Assembly: GCA_036388675.1 (NCBI GenBank)
Contig: DASVRI010000025.1
Location: 62,001-126,000 of the forward strand
Source: DASVUS01 sp036388675
Lineage (GTDB): Bacteria; Armatimonadota; Abditibacteriia; Abditibacteriales; Abditibacteriaceae
Direction: 5' to 3'
DNA length: 64,000 nucleotides
Within the stretch, counting starts at the first letter, position 1, and each line of letters begins with the position of its first letter. Shown piece by piece: positions 26,572-34,874 of this stretch. A model generated the notes under the pieces. It saw only the letters and a list, made by a program, of their open reading frames with translations. It was not told where the DNA came from and ran no database searches. The position numbers were made by a program, and so were the translations under genes.

Positions 26572-27825
26572 ATGAATAAAGCTGTTGGCCGTATGGGGCC
26601 GTTGCTGGCTGCTCTGGGAGTACTCATTATGGCGCAGGGAACTGTGCACAGTGCCGCGCCCGCTAAGAATGCGCAGGTGAAGAAAGCTCCGGCTAAGAAA
26701 GCGCCTGCGAAGAAAGCGAGCGGTAAGTTGGGCAAAGTGAATGTGGCCGGTGTTGCGGTGAGCGGCCTGACGCAAGCCGAAGCGCAACGACGGCTGCGAC
26801 GGCGACTTGCACCACGATTGCGCTCGCGCGTGGTGTTGACGGGCGGACAGCGCAAGGTGTCGCAAACGCGCGGCGCACTGGGGTTGCAACTTGACCTCGG
26901 AGCGATGTTAGCGCGCGCCAAACGCGGCGACAAATACGTGCCGCTCTTGATGTATGTGGATCGTCCGCGTGCCACGAATGCCTTGCGGCGATTGGCGCCG
27001 CGTTTCCGTGTGGCGAGCCGTGATGCATCTGTGATCTTTCAACGGGGACGCACGCGCATTGTGCCGGAGCGCAACGCACAAAGCCTGAATGTCGGCGCTT
27101 CGGTGCCGGCGATTGCGGCACAAATCCAGAAGAACCCGGCAGCACGAGTACTCGCCTTGCGTGTGACAAAGAAAACACCGCGACTGACGCGCGCTCGCTT
27201 GCGCGGCATCACCGGACGGCTCGCGACATACAGCACTCGCTTTAATCCGGGGAAGTATAAGCGCACGCGCAACATGCATATCGCCATTAATGCAATCGAT
27301 GGCACACTGTTGTCGCCCAATGAAACCTTTTCGTTGAACAAAGTGGTCGGTGAGCGCACACAGGCGCGCGGCTATCGCACTACGATCATCTTTCAAAACG
27401 GCTACAAAGTGGCGGGGCTGGGCGGCGGCGTGTCGCAGGTGACAGGAACGCTTTTCAACGCGGCGCTCTTGTCGGGCCTGCCCATTGTGACTTATCGCAC
27501 GCACTCGCGGCCCGTGGCTTATCTTCCCATCGGGCGCGATGCAACGGTGGCGTGGGGCAGCTTCGATATGCAGTTCAAGAACAACACGCCCGCACCGGTT
27601 TACGTTTCTTATAAGATCAGCGGCAATCGCGCGACGGCGACGCTCTTTGGCAAGGCGAATGCGCAGCGGCGCGTTTCGGTGCGTGTGGTATCGAAAACTA
27701 TCGGGCCGCGCGAAAAGAAGGCGCAGCTTTATCGCACCATACGAGAGAAGGGTAAAGTCGTGTCGAAGCAGCACGTCGGCACTTCGCACTACAAGTGGAA
27801 CAAAGCCGATTGGGAAGCTGATTAG
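26572..27825 (+). CDS. VanW family protein
   Basis: 417 residues from ATG 26572 (AGGAAA upstream). Signal-like N-terminus, Lys/Ala/Pro-rich linker (KKAPAKKAPAKKASGK), a peptidoglycan-binding-4-like beta domain, then the VanW domain: YSTRFNPGKYKRTRNMHIAINAIDGTLLSPNETFSLNKVVGERTQARGYRTTIIFQNGYKVAGLGGGVSQVTGTLFNAALLSGLPIVTYRTHSRPVAYLPIGRDATVAWGSFDMQFKNNT. VanW is a presumed cell-envelope protein of unknown biochemical role. A short G5-like end is absent. The leading residues contain a GAGTACTC copy (VLI). A terminator follows. Confidence 0.93.
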   Translation: MNKAVGRMGPLLAALGVLIMAQGTVHSAAPAKNAQVKKAPAKKAPAKKASGKLGKVNVAGVAVSGLTQAEAQRRLRRRLAPRLRSRVVLTGGQRKVSQTRGALGLQLDLGAMLARAKRGDKYVPLLMYVDRPRATNALRRLAPRFRVASRDASVIFQRGRTRIVPERNAQSLNVGASVPAIAAQIQKNPAARVLALRVTKKTPRLTRARLRGITGRLATYSTRFNPGKYKRTRNMHIAINAIDGTLLSPNETFSLNKVVGERTQARGYRTTIIFQNGYKVAGLGGGVSQVTGTLFNAALLSGLPIVTYRTHSRPVAYLPIGRDATVAWGSFDMQFKNNTPAPVYVSYKISGNRATATLFGKANAQRRVSVRVVSKTIGPREKKAQLYRTIREKGKVVSKQHVGTSHYKWNKADWEAD

Positions 27826-27842
27826 CCGTCGCGCACAAAACA

Positions 27843-27877
27843 AAAGAGCCGGAGCGTGTTACGCGCTCCGGCTCTTT
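27843..27877. terminator. Hairpin between convergent VanW and DUF6807 genes
   Basis: 14-bp perfect stem AAAGAGCCGGAGCG / CGCTCCGGCTCTTT with a short loop. Confidence 0.82.
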
Positions 27878-27888
27878 GCTGTTCTTGC

Positions 27889-28845
27889 TCAATCTGCCTT
27901 GTCTTGTGCAAACGCGTCGTACTGTTCTTGCAGAGTACTCGCATTGCCGCGACCGTGGTGGGCAAAGATGCGATAGCGGAAGGTGCGCGCCGCTTGAGCC
28001 GAAACCAGCATCGGCTCGCTTTGCAATGGCGTCGCGGAAAGTAACGTCGTGCCACCCGTCAGGGCGCAGAATGCCGAAGGATGACGCGGATTACCCGGAT
28101 GGTTCATCACAGTGAGACCGACCCAGCCGCCGTGCCGCTCATGATGCGTTTCGTCATCGTCCAGCGGGCTGGAGTAATCGCACCAGTTGGCGCTGTTGTT
28201 ACAACAGGCGCCGCTTTCGCCGGTTGAACTGAGAAAAACGCCATTATTCAACTCACGCGAGAACTGGCACGCCAGGCCATACGGTGTTTTGGAATAGAGA
28301 TTATCGCCTGCGGGCAGCGGGCTGAGCAACATCGGCTCGGTGGCGGCGCGCAGGTCGAATTGCAAGTCGAAAAACCAGCCTTGTTCCGTTTTTGGATAGG
28401 CTGTAACAGTCTGGCGCTGGGTCAGCAGCACGCGCTCGTCGGAGGCACGACGCCATTCGTGATTGGCGACTAGAATTGCCCGTTCGCGGCCCGGCTCCAT
28501 AAGGTCAAAACCGGTGTGACGGATAACTCCGCGACGTTCGGCTTCCAATGGATGCGGCCAGCAAACGCGGCTTTCTTCGTCGCATTCGCGCACACGCTCT
28601 TCCCAGAAATTGACCCATTCATCAGGGCGATCCTGCGGTGCAACGCGGCCAAAACTCCACATCAGGCCGCGATGATGAACGTAATCGTGCGGCGCGTGCA
28701 AAGTGAGTACTCGTGTGCTGTCCGGCGCATACAGCGGATGAAAATGCGGCTTGGGCCAGCCCGCGCCGTATCGGTAAACGAACAAGAGCGCGTTGTCGTG
28801 CAACACGGCAACACTGCGCCCGACTTCGTGTAAAAGCTTCAACAT
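27889..28845 (-). CDS. DUF6807 (PmoA-like) family protein
   Basis: 318 residues from ATG 28845. LLFVYRYGAGWPKPHFHPLYAPDSTRVLTLHAPHDYVHHRGLMWSFG is the characteristic start of DUF6807, a beta-sandwich family annotated as PmoA-like in Planctomycetes and Armatimonadota. LTVMNHPGNPRHPSAFC and the final RTFRYRIFAHHG also match. No signal peptide. It is presumably a carbohydrate- or polyketide-related enzyme of unknown activity; the name PmoA-like is historical. The GAGTACTC copy at 28705 is inside. Start could also be at 28866. Confidence 0.83.
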   Translation of the reverse strand: MLKLLHEVGRSVAVLHDNALLFVYRYGAGWPKPHFHPLYAPDSTRVLTLHAPHDYVHHRGLMWSFGRVAPQDRPDEWVNFWEERVRECDEESRVCWPHPLEAERRGVIRHTGFDLMEPGRERAILVANHEWRRASDERVLLTQRQTVTAYPKTEQGWFFDLQFDLRAATEPMLLSPLPAGDNLYSKTPYGLACQFSRELNNGVFLSSTGESGACCNNSANWCDYSSPLDDDETHHERHGGWVGLTVMNHPGNPRHPSAFCALTGGTTLLSATPLQSEPMLVSAQAARTFRYRIFAHHGRGNASTLQEQYDAFAQDKAD

Positions 28846-29310
28846 GGTGTTCACCCGGCAGATCACATCGACTTACCGAGTTCCCGTCCCCTTCACTTGA
28901 CATAACAGCGTTCTTCAATCACAAAGACGACGCGATGCCATCCATGGTTTCAAGAGTACTCAATTGTTTTGTGTGATTGAATATGCGCCCGGCAAAATGT
29001 GCCGTTTTTCTGTATCTGTGAGTGCTGCTGCCATTCACTCCAGGCCATTGTTGCGGTTTCTGGTGCCGCTACGGGTGCTCAGAGGCTGTTGTGCAAACTG
29101 GGCACCGCTGTCATTATGGTAGCGCCGCAGGCAGGGCACCGGAGGATGGAGAGCACTTTATCTATAACACACCTTTTTGTGAGAAGTGAGTGAAGCCTCA
29201 AGTAGCGGTGAGCTTCGTGCTTTGAAGATGAAGCTCTTCAAACTGTCTTTGTAAAAACAACAGCACGCTTCGAGTACTCAAAGCGTGCTGTTGTTTTCTT
29301 TGCGAAATAG
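28846..29310. other. Non-coding stretch with a palindrome and a terminator
   Basis: No convincing gene is visible. GAGTACTC copies are at 28954 and inside the terminator loop (29272). The region upstream of the DUF6807 gene presumably holds its promoter. Confidence 0.6.
29254..29297. terminator. Terminator whose loop is the GAGTACTC palindrome
   Basis: 17-bp perfect stem (29254-29270 with 29281-29297), 10-base loop CGAGTACTCA. It lies past the end of the LCP-family gene. Confidence 0.88.
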
Positions 29311-30972
29311 TCACTCCGGTTGGGGAACGGGGCTTTCTTCAACTTGCAGAGTCGATGCGTCGTTTGATTCCGGCACCGGAACGGGGCTGTTACTCAACTC
29401 TTGTGCGCTTTCGGACGAACGCTCACCTGATGCACTTGAACCGGACGAACGCTCCGGCGATGGAGACGAAGAGCTGTTGGGACTTTCGCTCACTGGAATC
29501 TGTGTAGAGGTTTCTACGGAAGTGACGCGGCGTCTGCGGCGGCGCGGACGTTCTTCCTGGGTGGCGCTGCGTTCTACTACGACTTCATCATCGGAAGCGG
29601 CCAGGCGTGAAGAGCTACGATAATTGCGTGTTTCTTCGACGGCGGCTTCCAGCGCGCGCGCTTCATTGTCACTTTCGGAAGGTTCCACGCGCACCGGCGC
29701 ATCCAGTTCGCTGGGCCGCTTGAGATCGTTGTTGCCTTTGAGCAAGCCGGCTTCGCGCAGCACGGCGCGCGCCGCAGGAGACGCGTTGTTGGAAGCGCCG
29801 ATTTCATCGCCGGTTTCGGTGTAAGGCGAATTTTGCAGGAACTTATCGGAGTCGAAGGTCGGCCCCAGGATAGTTGCCAGCAGCTTCTGGTTCAGTGGCT
29901 TGTTGAGGATGACGGAGCCACGGCGGCCATACGCTCCAAAGAGCGTCAACGGCTGAATCTTCGCCGAGTCGCCGATACTCTTGGCAAAGGCTGCCATCGA
30001 GCCGATCTGTTCGTCGTTGAGGTCGGTTTCGAACTGGCGGCGCACTTCTTTCACCAGGCCGGGAATGGCGAACGGGCTGGCGTGCATAATCTGCTTGGCC
30101 AGCGCGCGCATTACCGTCTGCTGACGCCGGATGCGGCCCGGATCGCCTTCCAAATCCATGCGGAAACGCACGTAGTTGTGCGCCTGCTCGCCGTCGAGCT
30201 TTTGCACGCCCGGCTTGAGATCGATATGCAGGTTGCCCCAGTTGTCGTCGTATTTGAGGTTGCCGCGATACAGCTTGCCGGTGCTCCGGTCGCGCTTGAG
30301 AGCGCCATCAACCTTAACCGTGATGCCGCCAACCTGATCAATCAGCTTTTTGAAGCCCTCAAACTTAATGACGGCATAATGATGAATGGTGATGCCCAGT
30401 TCGTCGTGCAGCGTGCGAATCAGCAGCGGCGGCCCGCCATAAGCATGAGCAGCATTGAGTTTGCTGCGACGCACACCAAAATCGTTTTCCGGCATGCGAA
30501 CCATGGCATCGCGCGGCAGCGAGACCATGCGAATGGTGTTGCGCGACTTATCGAGCGAGACCAAAATCATGGTATCGCTGCGTGCCTGAGCGCTCTCATC
30601 ATGCACATGGAACGGGCGGTAAGTTTTTGTTTTGGGATCGTAAACTTTGGAAGGCTTCCAGTTGACATCGCGTCCGATGAGCAAAACGTTGACGTGATCG
30701 CCGCCGGCTTGCTGGAAGACAAGATCCGGGTTTGTCTTCATGGCGTAGGCGGTCACGAAGCCCTGACCAACCAACTGTGCCGTCTCACGGCCATGCTTGG
30801 TCAGCGTCGCGTAAGCGCCGCCACAGGCCGCCAGCAGCAACAACGACAAACACAGGCCGCGCCAGAAACGGCCACGCCTGGTCTTCTTGTCGTCGCTCAG
30901 ATGCCCTTCAAATACTTCGGGTTGTGTAGCCAAAAACTCCTCCAGAGAGTGCTGCGATACGGTGCTGCGCAC
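29311..30972 (-). CDS. LytR-CpsA-Psr (LCP) family cell-wall protein
   Basis: 553 residues from a GTG start. An N-terminal cytoplasmic segment is followed by one transmembrane helix (about 38-57) and an LCP domain: VNVLLIGRDV, SDTMILVSLDKSRNTIRMVSLPRDAMVRMP, KLNAAHAYGG, VGGITVKVDG, and QKLDGEQAHNYVRFRMDLEGDPGRIRRQQTVMRAL. The conserved Arg/Asp of LCP enzymes are visible in SLPRD and RxRMD...GRIRRQ. LCP proteins attach glycopolymers to peptidoglycan. The last 140 residues are Ser/Pro/Arg-rich and low complexity (PRRRRRRVTSVET). Its 5' leader may carry a structured RNA element (see 30973-31140). Confidence 0.92.
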   Translation of the reverse strand: MRSTVSQHSLEEFLATQPEVFEGHLSDDKKTRRGRFWRGLCLSLLLLAACGGAYATLTKHGRETAQLVGQGFVTAYAMKTNPDLVFQQAGGDHVNVLLIGRDVNWKPSKVYDPKTKTYRPFHVHDESAQARSDTMILVSLDKSRNTIRMVSLPRDAMVRMPENDFGVRRSKLNAAHAYGGPPLLIRTLHDELGITIHHYAVIKFEGFKKLIDQVGGITVKVDGALKRDRSTGKLYRGNLKYDDNWGNLHIDLKPGVQKLDGEQAHNYVRFRMDLEGDPGRIRRQQTVMRALAKQIMHASPFAIPGLVKEVRRQFETDLNDEQIGSMAAFAKSIGDSAKIQPLTLFGAYGRRGSVILNKPLNQKLLATILGPTFDSDKFLQNSPYTETGDEIGASNNASPAARAVLREAGLLKGNNDLKRPSELDAPVRVEPSESDNEARALEAAVEETRNYRSSSRLAASDDEVVVERSATQEERPRRRRRRVTSVETSTQIPVSESPNSSSSPSPERSSGSSASGERSSESAQELSNSPVPVPESNDASTLQVEESPVPQPE

Positions 30973-31140
30973 CTCGAACTTTGTAAAACAAAACTGCTGC
31001 GAGCAGGCGAAGAATCCGAGACGAGTACTCGTCTCAGCGGTTGCTCATTCCGTAAGTTGCATCAGGTTAGCGCAGGGGAAACCGCCACGAGGTTCCTCCC
31101 CATTCTACTCCATGAACCCTATGGGGTCAAATAGAAAATG
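30973..31140 (-). promoter_or_regulatory. 5' leader of the LCP gene with an 18-bp palindrome
   Basis: GAGACGAGTACTCGTCTC (31018-31035) forms an 18-bp perfect palindrome centred on GAGTACTC. Further upstream on the minus strand are a GGGGAGGAACC stretch and a GCTAACC/ACGG segment that could belong to a structured leader. Identity as a known riboswitch could not be decided. Confidence 0.4.
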
Positions 31141-31181
31141 ACTGGAATTGCACGGGGGAACGCAGCGCAAAAACCTCAGTT

Positions 31182-31682
31182 TTATGCTTCGGGAGCGGGT
31201 TGCGAGCGCACTTTGCGCATGAGGTCGGCGAGTTCGTCGGGTGCATAGTATCCCGAGACACGGCCCAGCAAGTTGCCCTTCCCATCGAGCCATAATATTG
31301 TCGGCAGCGCCGACACCTGGAACTGCTGCGCGACATCAATGCGCTGGTCGGTATCAATCTGAACCGGAACGAAGTTCTTGGCTTCGCGCACGACCCGCGC
31401 ATCGGGATAGGTTTTGCCTTCCATTTCTTTGCACACGCTGCACCATGTGGCATGGAAGCTAATCATTAAAGGCTTGCCCGATTTGCGGGCCGCGGCCTGC
31501 GCCATTTCATAGGTCGCCTGCCAGTTGATGCGGTCGGTCGTCGGCTCAATGGGAACATAGCGCGGTTCACTGGCACGGCTGGACAGCACAAAGGCCGTGG
31601 CGAATCCCCCGATGGAAATTGCCGACAGCACGGCTACAAGTCCCGTTTTGCGAATGCCGGAAAGCTCTTTGCGAGTACTCAT
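31182..31682 (-). CDS. Membrane-anchored thioredoxin-fold protein
   Basis: 166 residues: N-terminal helix (residues 13-33) anchors it, then a thioredoxin domain with the redox motif ATWCSVCKEM (W-C-x-x-C) and the cis-proline SALPT. The TWCSVC arrangement resembles DsbD-gamma/TlpA-like thioredoxins facing outward. It likely reduces or delivers disulfides in the envelope, perhaps serving the AhpD-like or peroxidase proteins. The start ATG overlaps a GAGTACTC copy (ATGAGTACTCGC). Confidence 0.88.
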   Translation of the reverse strand: MSTRKELSGIRKTGLVAVLSAISIGGFATAFVLSSRASEPRYVPIEPTTDRINWQATYEMAQAAARKSGKPLMISFHATWCSVCKEMEGKTYPDARVVREAKNFVPVQIDTDQRIDVAQQFQVSALPTILWLDGKGNLLGRVSGYYAPDELADLMRKVRSQPAPEA

Positions 31683-31848
31683 AATGCTTCAAGTGCGTCT
31701 GTAATGCTGCTGACTTATACGTTCAACGCCGTTTATACGTTCAACGTCGTGATGCGCTCCCGCACACTTCTAAAACAAGCGCATGGATACGAATGAGCTG
31801 GGCGACTCGCCCCGTGGAACTCGGGCGTGCAAGAAATAAACACACAGC

Positions 31849-32334
31849 TTACAAACTGCGCACGCAATCGAGTACTTCCTGCGCGTGTCCCAGCGGCGTC
31901 ACTTTCTCAAAGATGCGCGCGATGTTGCCTGCTTTATCCAACACAAAAGTATTGCGCAGCACGCCCGTCACCGGCTTGCCATACATCGTTTTGTGGATGA
32001 GCAGCTCCAGTCCGTCGATGAGTACTCGTTCGTTATCGGCGATGAGCGGGTAGGGCAGGTTTTGGTTTTGTATAAAGCGCTTGTGTGACGAAACCGTGTC
32101 GCGCGACACGCCGATAACCTGCACATTCAGCTTCTCAAACTCGGGATATAAGTCGCGAAAGCCGCACACTTCAACCGTGCAGCCGCTGGTCGCATCTTTC
32201 GGGTAAAAAAAGACAACGGTGGTGCGCCCGCGCAGATCATCGTTGCTCATGGTCTGTTCAACAATGTTGTCGCCCTGCGGCACGGCGGCGGGCAGCGAGA
32301 ATTGCGGGAATGGATGGCCGATTTGAGTACTCAT
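31849..32334 (-). CDS. bcp: Bcp-type peroxiredoxin (thiol peroxidase)
   Basis: 161 residues. VVFFYPKDATSGCTVEVCGFRDLYPEF holds the peroxidatic Cys (SGC) and the second Cys (EVC) spaced as in Bcp/PrxQ. VIGVSRDTVSSHKRFIQNQNLPYPLIAD also matches. It reduces hydroperoxides with thioredoxin. Like the thioredoxin-like gene, its coding sequence begins ATGAGTACTC, so the dispersed palindrome spans the start codon. Its start overlaps the stop of the upstream gene by 4 bp. Confidence 0.96.
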   Translation of the reverse strand: MSTQIGHPFPQFSLPAAVPQGDNIVEQTMSNDDLRGRTTVVFFYPKDATSGCTVEVCGFRDLYPEFEKLNVQVIGVSRDTVSSHKRFIQNQNLPYPLIADNERVLIDGLELLIHKTMYGKPVTGVLRNTFVLDKAGNIARIFEKVTPLGHAQEVLDCVRSL

Positions 32335-32882
32335 TGTTGTTCTGTTAAAGCCTGAATTTCTTTGTCCTTGGGGAATGCTGCTTTGGCGAGTTTAACGAGT
32401 GGCGCCCGCACCATGTCGAAATCGACAACAGGACGACGTTGTGGATTTACTGCCCACAGTTGCTCACAGGAATAGCACACCAAAACATCGGTGTGGCGGC
32501 TACCGTGCCACACGCGGAACGCTACACCCGGCTCAGGTTCACAGCCTTTGTGCGGGCCGAAGAAATCCAGGTCTTCATTGCTGGCGCGCAGCAGTTCTGT
32601 GCGAAACAGGTTTATCGCGTCGGGAGCAAGGTCGCGCCCTTGCCTCCTAATATCGTGCCCGCCAATGTTGAGATTTTTAGAGTTGCGATTTTGTTGCGGT
32701 TCCACACGAAAAGCTTCTACCTTGTTGGTGCCGCGCAGTGTCCACAGCCCAGCGACGCCCAAGCGACGCCACGCTCGCCATGAGCCGCCGATGGCGTAGA
32801 GAAATCCTGTCCACAGCACGAACAGAACCAATGCTGCCGCGGCAAGGTGGCGCAGGCGAAAGCGTTGCCGTTTAAGAGTCAT
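32331..32882 (-). CDS. Membrane-anchored hypothetical protein
   Basis: 183 residues with an N-terminal basic stretch and helix (RQRFRLRHLAAAALVLFVLWTGFLYAIGG), then a soluble domain with GVAFRVWHGSRHTDVLVCYSCEQLWAVNPQRRPVVDFDMVRAPLVKLAKAAFPKDKEI. No family is recognised. It overlaps bcp by 4 bp and is probably co-transcribed. A decayed copy of its 5' portion lies at 34240-34641, on the other side of the acyltransferase gene. Confidence 0.8.
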   Translation of the reverse strand: MTLKRQRFRLRHLAAAALVLFVLWTGFLYAIGGSWRAWRRLGVAGLWTLRGTNKVEAFRVEPQQNRNSKNLNIGGHDIRRQGRDLAPDAINLFRTELLRASNEDLDFFGPHKGCEPEPGVAFRVWHGSRHTDVLVCYSCEQLWAVNPQRRPVVDFDMVRAPLVKLAKAAFPKDKEIQALTEQQ

Positions 32883-32937
32883 GCTCCAAGCATCGAGTAC
32901 TCGGAAGCGGTTGTCAACAGTGACTATCCATGCTGGG
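32843..32937. repeat. 95-bp exact direct repeat, left copy
   Basis: Identical to 34602-34696. It holds the first codons and the upstream region of the hypothetical gene, including a GAGTACTC copy. Confidence 0.95.
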
Positions 32938-34165
32938 CGCCGCTTTGTTCCTGTGGAGGCCGTGCTGCGACGTCTTGTATTGAAGGTTCAGAGAAGCCCC
33001 CCTTGAAGCCAGAAACAGAGTCCACGTCTGGCTCAAGCGGAGCGGTAGCTGTGACCTGAGTGATGACTGGTGGCATGTGTCGTGTCGGCTTTAAGCGCGT
33101 AGCCAGCCGCATACTCGGCTGCTCTACGGCGATGTGTAGAAGCTGAGCAATCCCAATGCTAGTAGCTCCAGCCACAAGATACCACAGCAGCGCAGCCGAC
33201 TGATTCTGCTCCGTAAGCTTATAGCCCAGGCGCAAAACCACTGTTATAACCGGCAAGTGAACCAGGTAGAGGCTGTAGGAAATCCTTCCAAAGTACTGTA
33301 TGACGCGGTTGTTGAACCAGTCAGTGAGGTGCCCCATGTGCCCGATTCCATAAATCATGCCCGTGGTGACTAGTCCGACAGTCATAGCTTGGCTGCCGTA
33401 GTAAACCGTCGCCCCCGCGAAGATGAGCATGAAGACCAAGAAAGCGAGTGGGTTGAGAAGCCCCATCAGCGACCAGTAACAAAGCACGCCCGCAGCAAAA
33501 TAAAACCAGTAAGCGATGCACCACGGACTGTCCGTCAGGGAGGGGCCAATGTAAAGAGACAACAATCCGGTTACAACAACCAGAGCCACGTTTCCAACGG
33601 GAAGCGAACTGTTTCCTGAACTCTTGGGGTTGCGTTGCGTTGTGAGGCTACCTGCGAGCAGTAAAACAATAAAGAGGAGATAGAATTGCACTTCAATGCA
33701 CAGGGTCCATGCCACCTCCAACACGCGAGGAGCGTGGAATATGTCCTGGAGATAGAACAGATTGAGCAGCATGTCGCCAAGCGTTGGCATGGCGTCTGTT
33801 TTTAATGACGGCACCATAAGTTCCAAGCGATGCACAATCAACGCAACAAAGAGAATTGTCCAATAGGGTAGGTCGAGTCGCAATTGCCGGCGCAGGGCAA
33901 AGTTCCCGATACCTTGCCAGGAGAGATATGTATTGCGTAGTGAATGAGCGATCACAAAGCCGCTGATGACAAAGAATATCTGTACGCCGCAGGCGCCAAA
34001 GGTTGATATCTTCTGAACGAACAATGGAAGGATTCGACGGAGGGTGACTTCCATCACACTATTGTGCAGCATGTGGTGGAACAATACAGCAAGTGCTGCG
34101 ATGCCGCGCAGGGCATCGATAAAGACATAGCGTGTTGATGGTGTCTGAGTTGCTTCGTGACTCAA
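32924..34165 (-). CDS. Acyltransferase 3 (OafA/YrhL) family membrane protein
   Basis: 413 residues with about ten transmembrane segments. The N-terminal signature YVFIDALRGIAALAVLFHHML contains the catalytic His. FFVISGFVIAHSL and RRQLRLDLPYWTILF are also typical. Such enzymes O-acylate surface polysaccharides or peptidoglycan, or serve related roles. The gene is framed by two copies of a 95-bp exact repeat. No palindrome copy falls inside its 1.2 kb. Codon use appears slightly AT-richer than neighbours, hinting at acquisition. Confidence 0.92.
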   Translation of the reverse strand: MSHEATQTPSTRYVFIDALRGIAALAVLFHHMLHNSVMEVTLRRILPLFVQKISTFGACGVQIFFVISGFVIAHSLRNTYLSWQGIGNFALRRQLRLDLPYWTILFVALIVHRLELMVPSLKTDAMPTLGDMLLNLFYLQDIFHAPRVLEVAWTLCIEVQFYLLFIVLLLAGSLTTQRNPKSSGNSSLPVGNVALVVVTGLLSLYIGPSLTDSPWCIAYWFYFAAGVLCYWSLMGLLNPLAFLVFMLIFAGATVYYGSQAMTVGLVTTGMIYGIGHMGHLTDWFNNRVIQYFGRISYSLYLVHLPVITVVLRLGYKLTEQNQSAALLWYLVAGATSIGIAQLLHIAVEQPSMRLATRLKPTRHMPPVITQVTATAPLEPDVDSVSGFKGGFSEPSIQDVAARPPQEQSGAQHG

Positions 34166-34239
34166 AATGAATCCTCTATACCAAATATTTCGCGCTCATT
34201 ATGCATCATGTAGAGAGAGAATACAAATTAGGTTGTGCA

Positions 34240-34641
34240 ACTGACGTTTCAGGCAAAGTCCCATATGATGCTTCCGACCATTGCGGCACCGCGCAATATC
34301 CACAGCCTATCGATACCTAGAGCGTGTTATGCACTTTTGAATCAACAACTTGTGTCTTGATCTATTGGTGGCACAAGATGTTGATTCAGTCATCTCACCT
34401 TCTGGACACATTGTACGTGCATACCCTGAAATAACTGAGAAACTGAAGATTATGAGCTGTTTTACCCGCAAAGTGCATAACACGCTCTAAGCGACACCAG
34501 GCACGCCACGACCCGTCGACAGTGTACAGAAGGCCTGTCTGTAGCACGATTGGAACCAAAGTTGCCATTTTATAACACGAGCAGAATCAATGCTGCCGCG
34601 CCAAGGTGGCGCAGGCGAAAGCGTTGCCGTTTAAGAGTCAT
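34240..34641 (-). pseudogene. Decayed partial copy of the hypothetical gene at 32331-32882
   Basis: Beginning at a start codon at 34641 (MTLKRQRFRLRHLGAAALILLVL, very close to MTLKRQRFRLRHLAAAALVLFVL) the sequence can be followed, with mounting divergence, through the part matching 32731-32882 (for instance CCGCGCA...TCCACAGCC). It is frameshifted and interrupted by a MITE at 34318-34489. The first 95 bases are still identical. Confidence 0.82.
34318..34489. mobile_element. 172-bp MITE with 20-bp perfect terminal inverted repeats
   Basis: Left end TAGAGCGTGTTATGCACTTT (34318-34337) is the exact reverse complement of the right end (34470-34489). The outermost TA could be a target-site duplication, as in IS630/IS5-type insertions. 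It encodes nothing, so it depends on a transposase elsewhere. It interrupts the decayed gene copy, in a position where the intact copy has no insertion. Confidence 0.88.
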
Positions 34642-34696
34642 GCTCCAAGCATCGAGTACTCGGAAGCGGTTGTCAACAGTGACTATCCATGCTGGG
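34602..34696. repeat. 95-bp exact direct repeat, right copy
   Basis: Identical to 32843-32937. Directly after it is a DnaA-box-like TGTGGATAA (34705-34713). Confidence 0.95.
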
Positions 34697-34874
34697 GATA
34701 ACCCTGTGGATAACTTCGGTGTCTTGGGAGCGTCACGAGGGAGCGGCGCAAAATGTTTTTCGTCGCTAGAGGAGCGTTCTCTGGACAGGTGCATCGCCTG
34801 TGATATAAGAGATTAAGAGAGTGTTGTCCCCAAAATTTTCATAGCGGCTTACGTCACGACCCTTCATTACATTC

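Noticed and set aside
29833..31134. 433-residue open frame antisense to the LCP gene
   Set aside because: The minus-strand LCP domain is unmistakable; the plus-strand frame has no motifs or ribosome site.
34705..34713. DnaA-box-like TGTGGATAA upstream of dnaE considered as an origin
   Set aside because: Only one box is seen, with no cluster, AT-rich unwinding element or dnaA/dnaN genes nearby.
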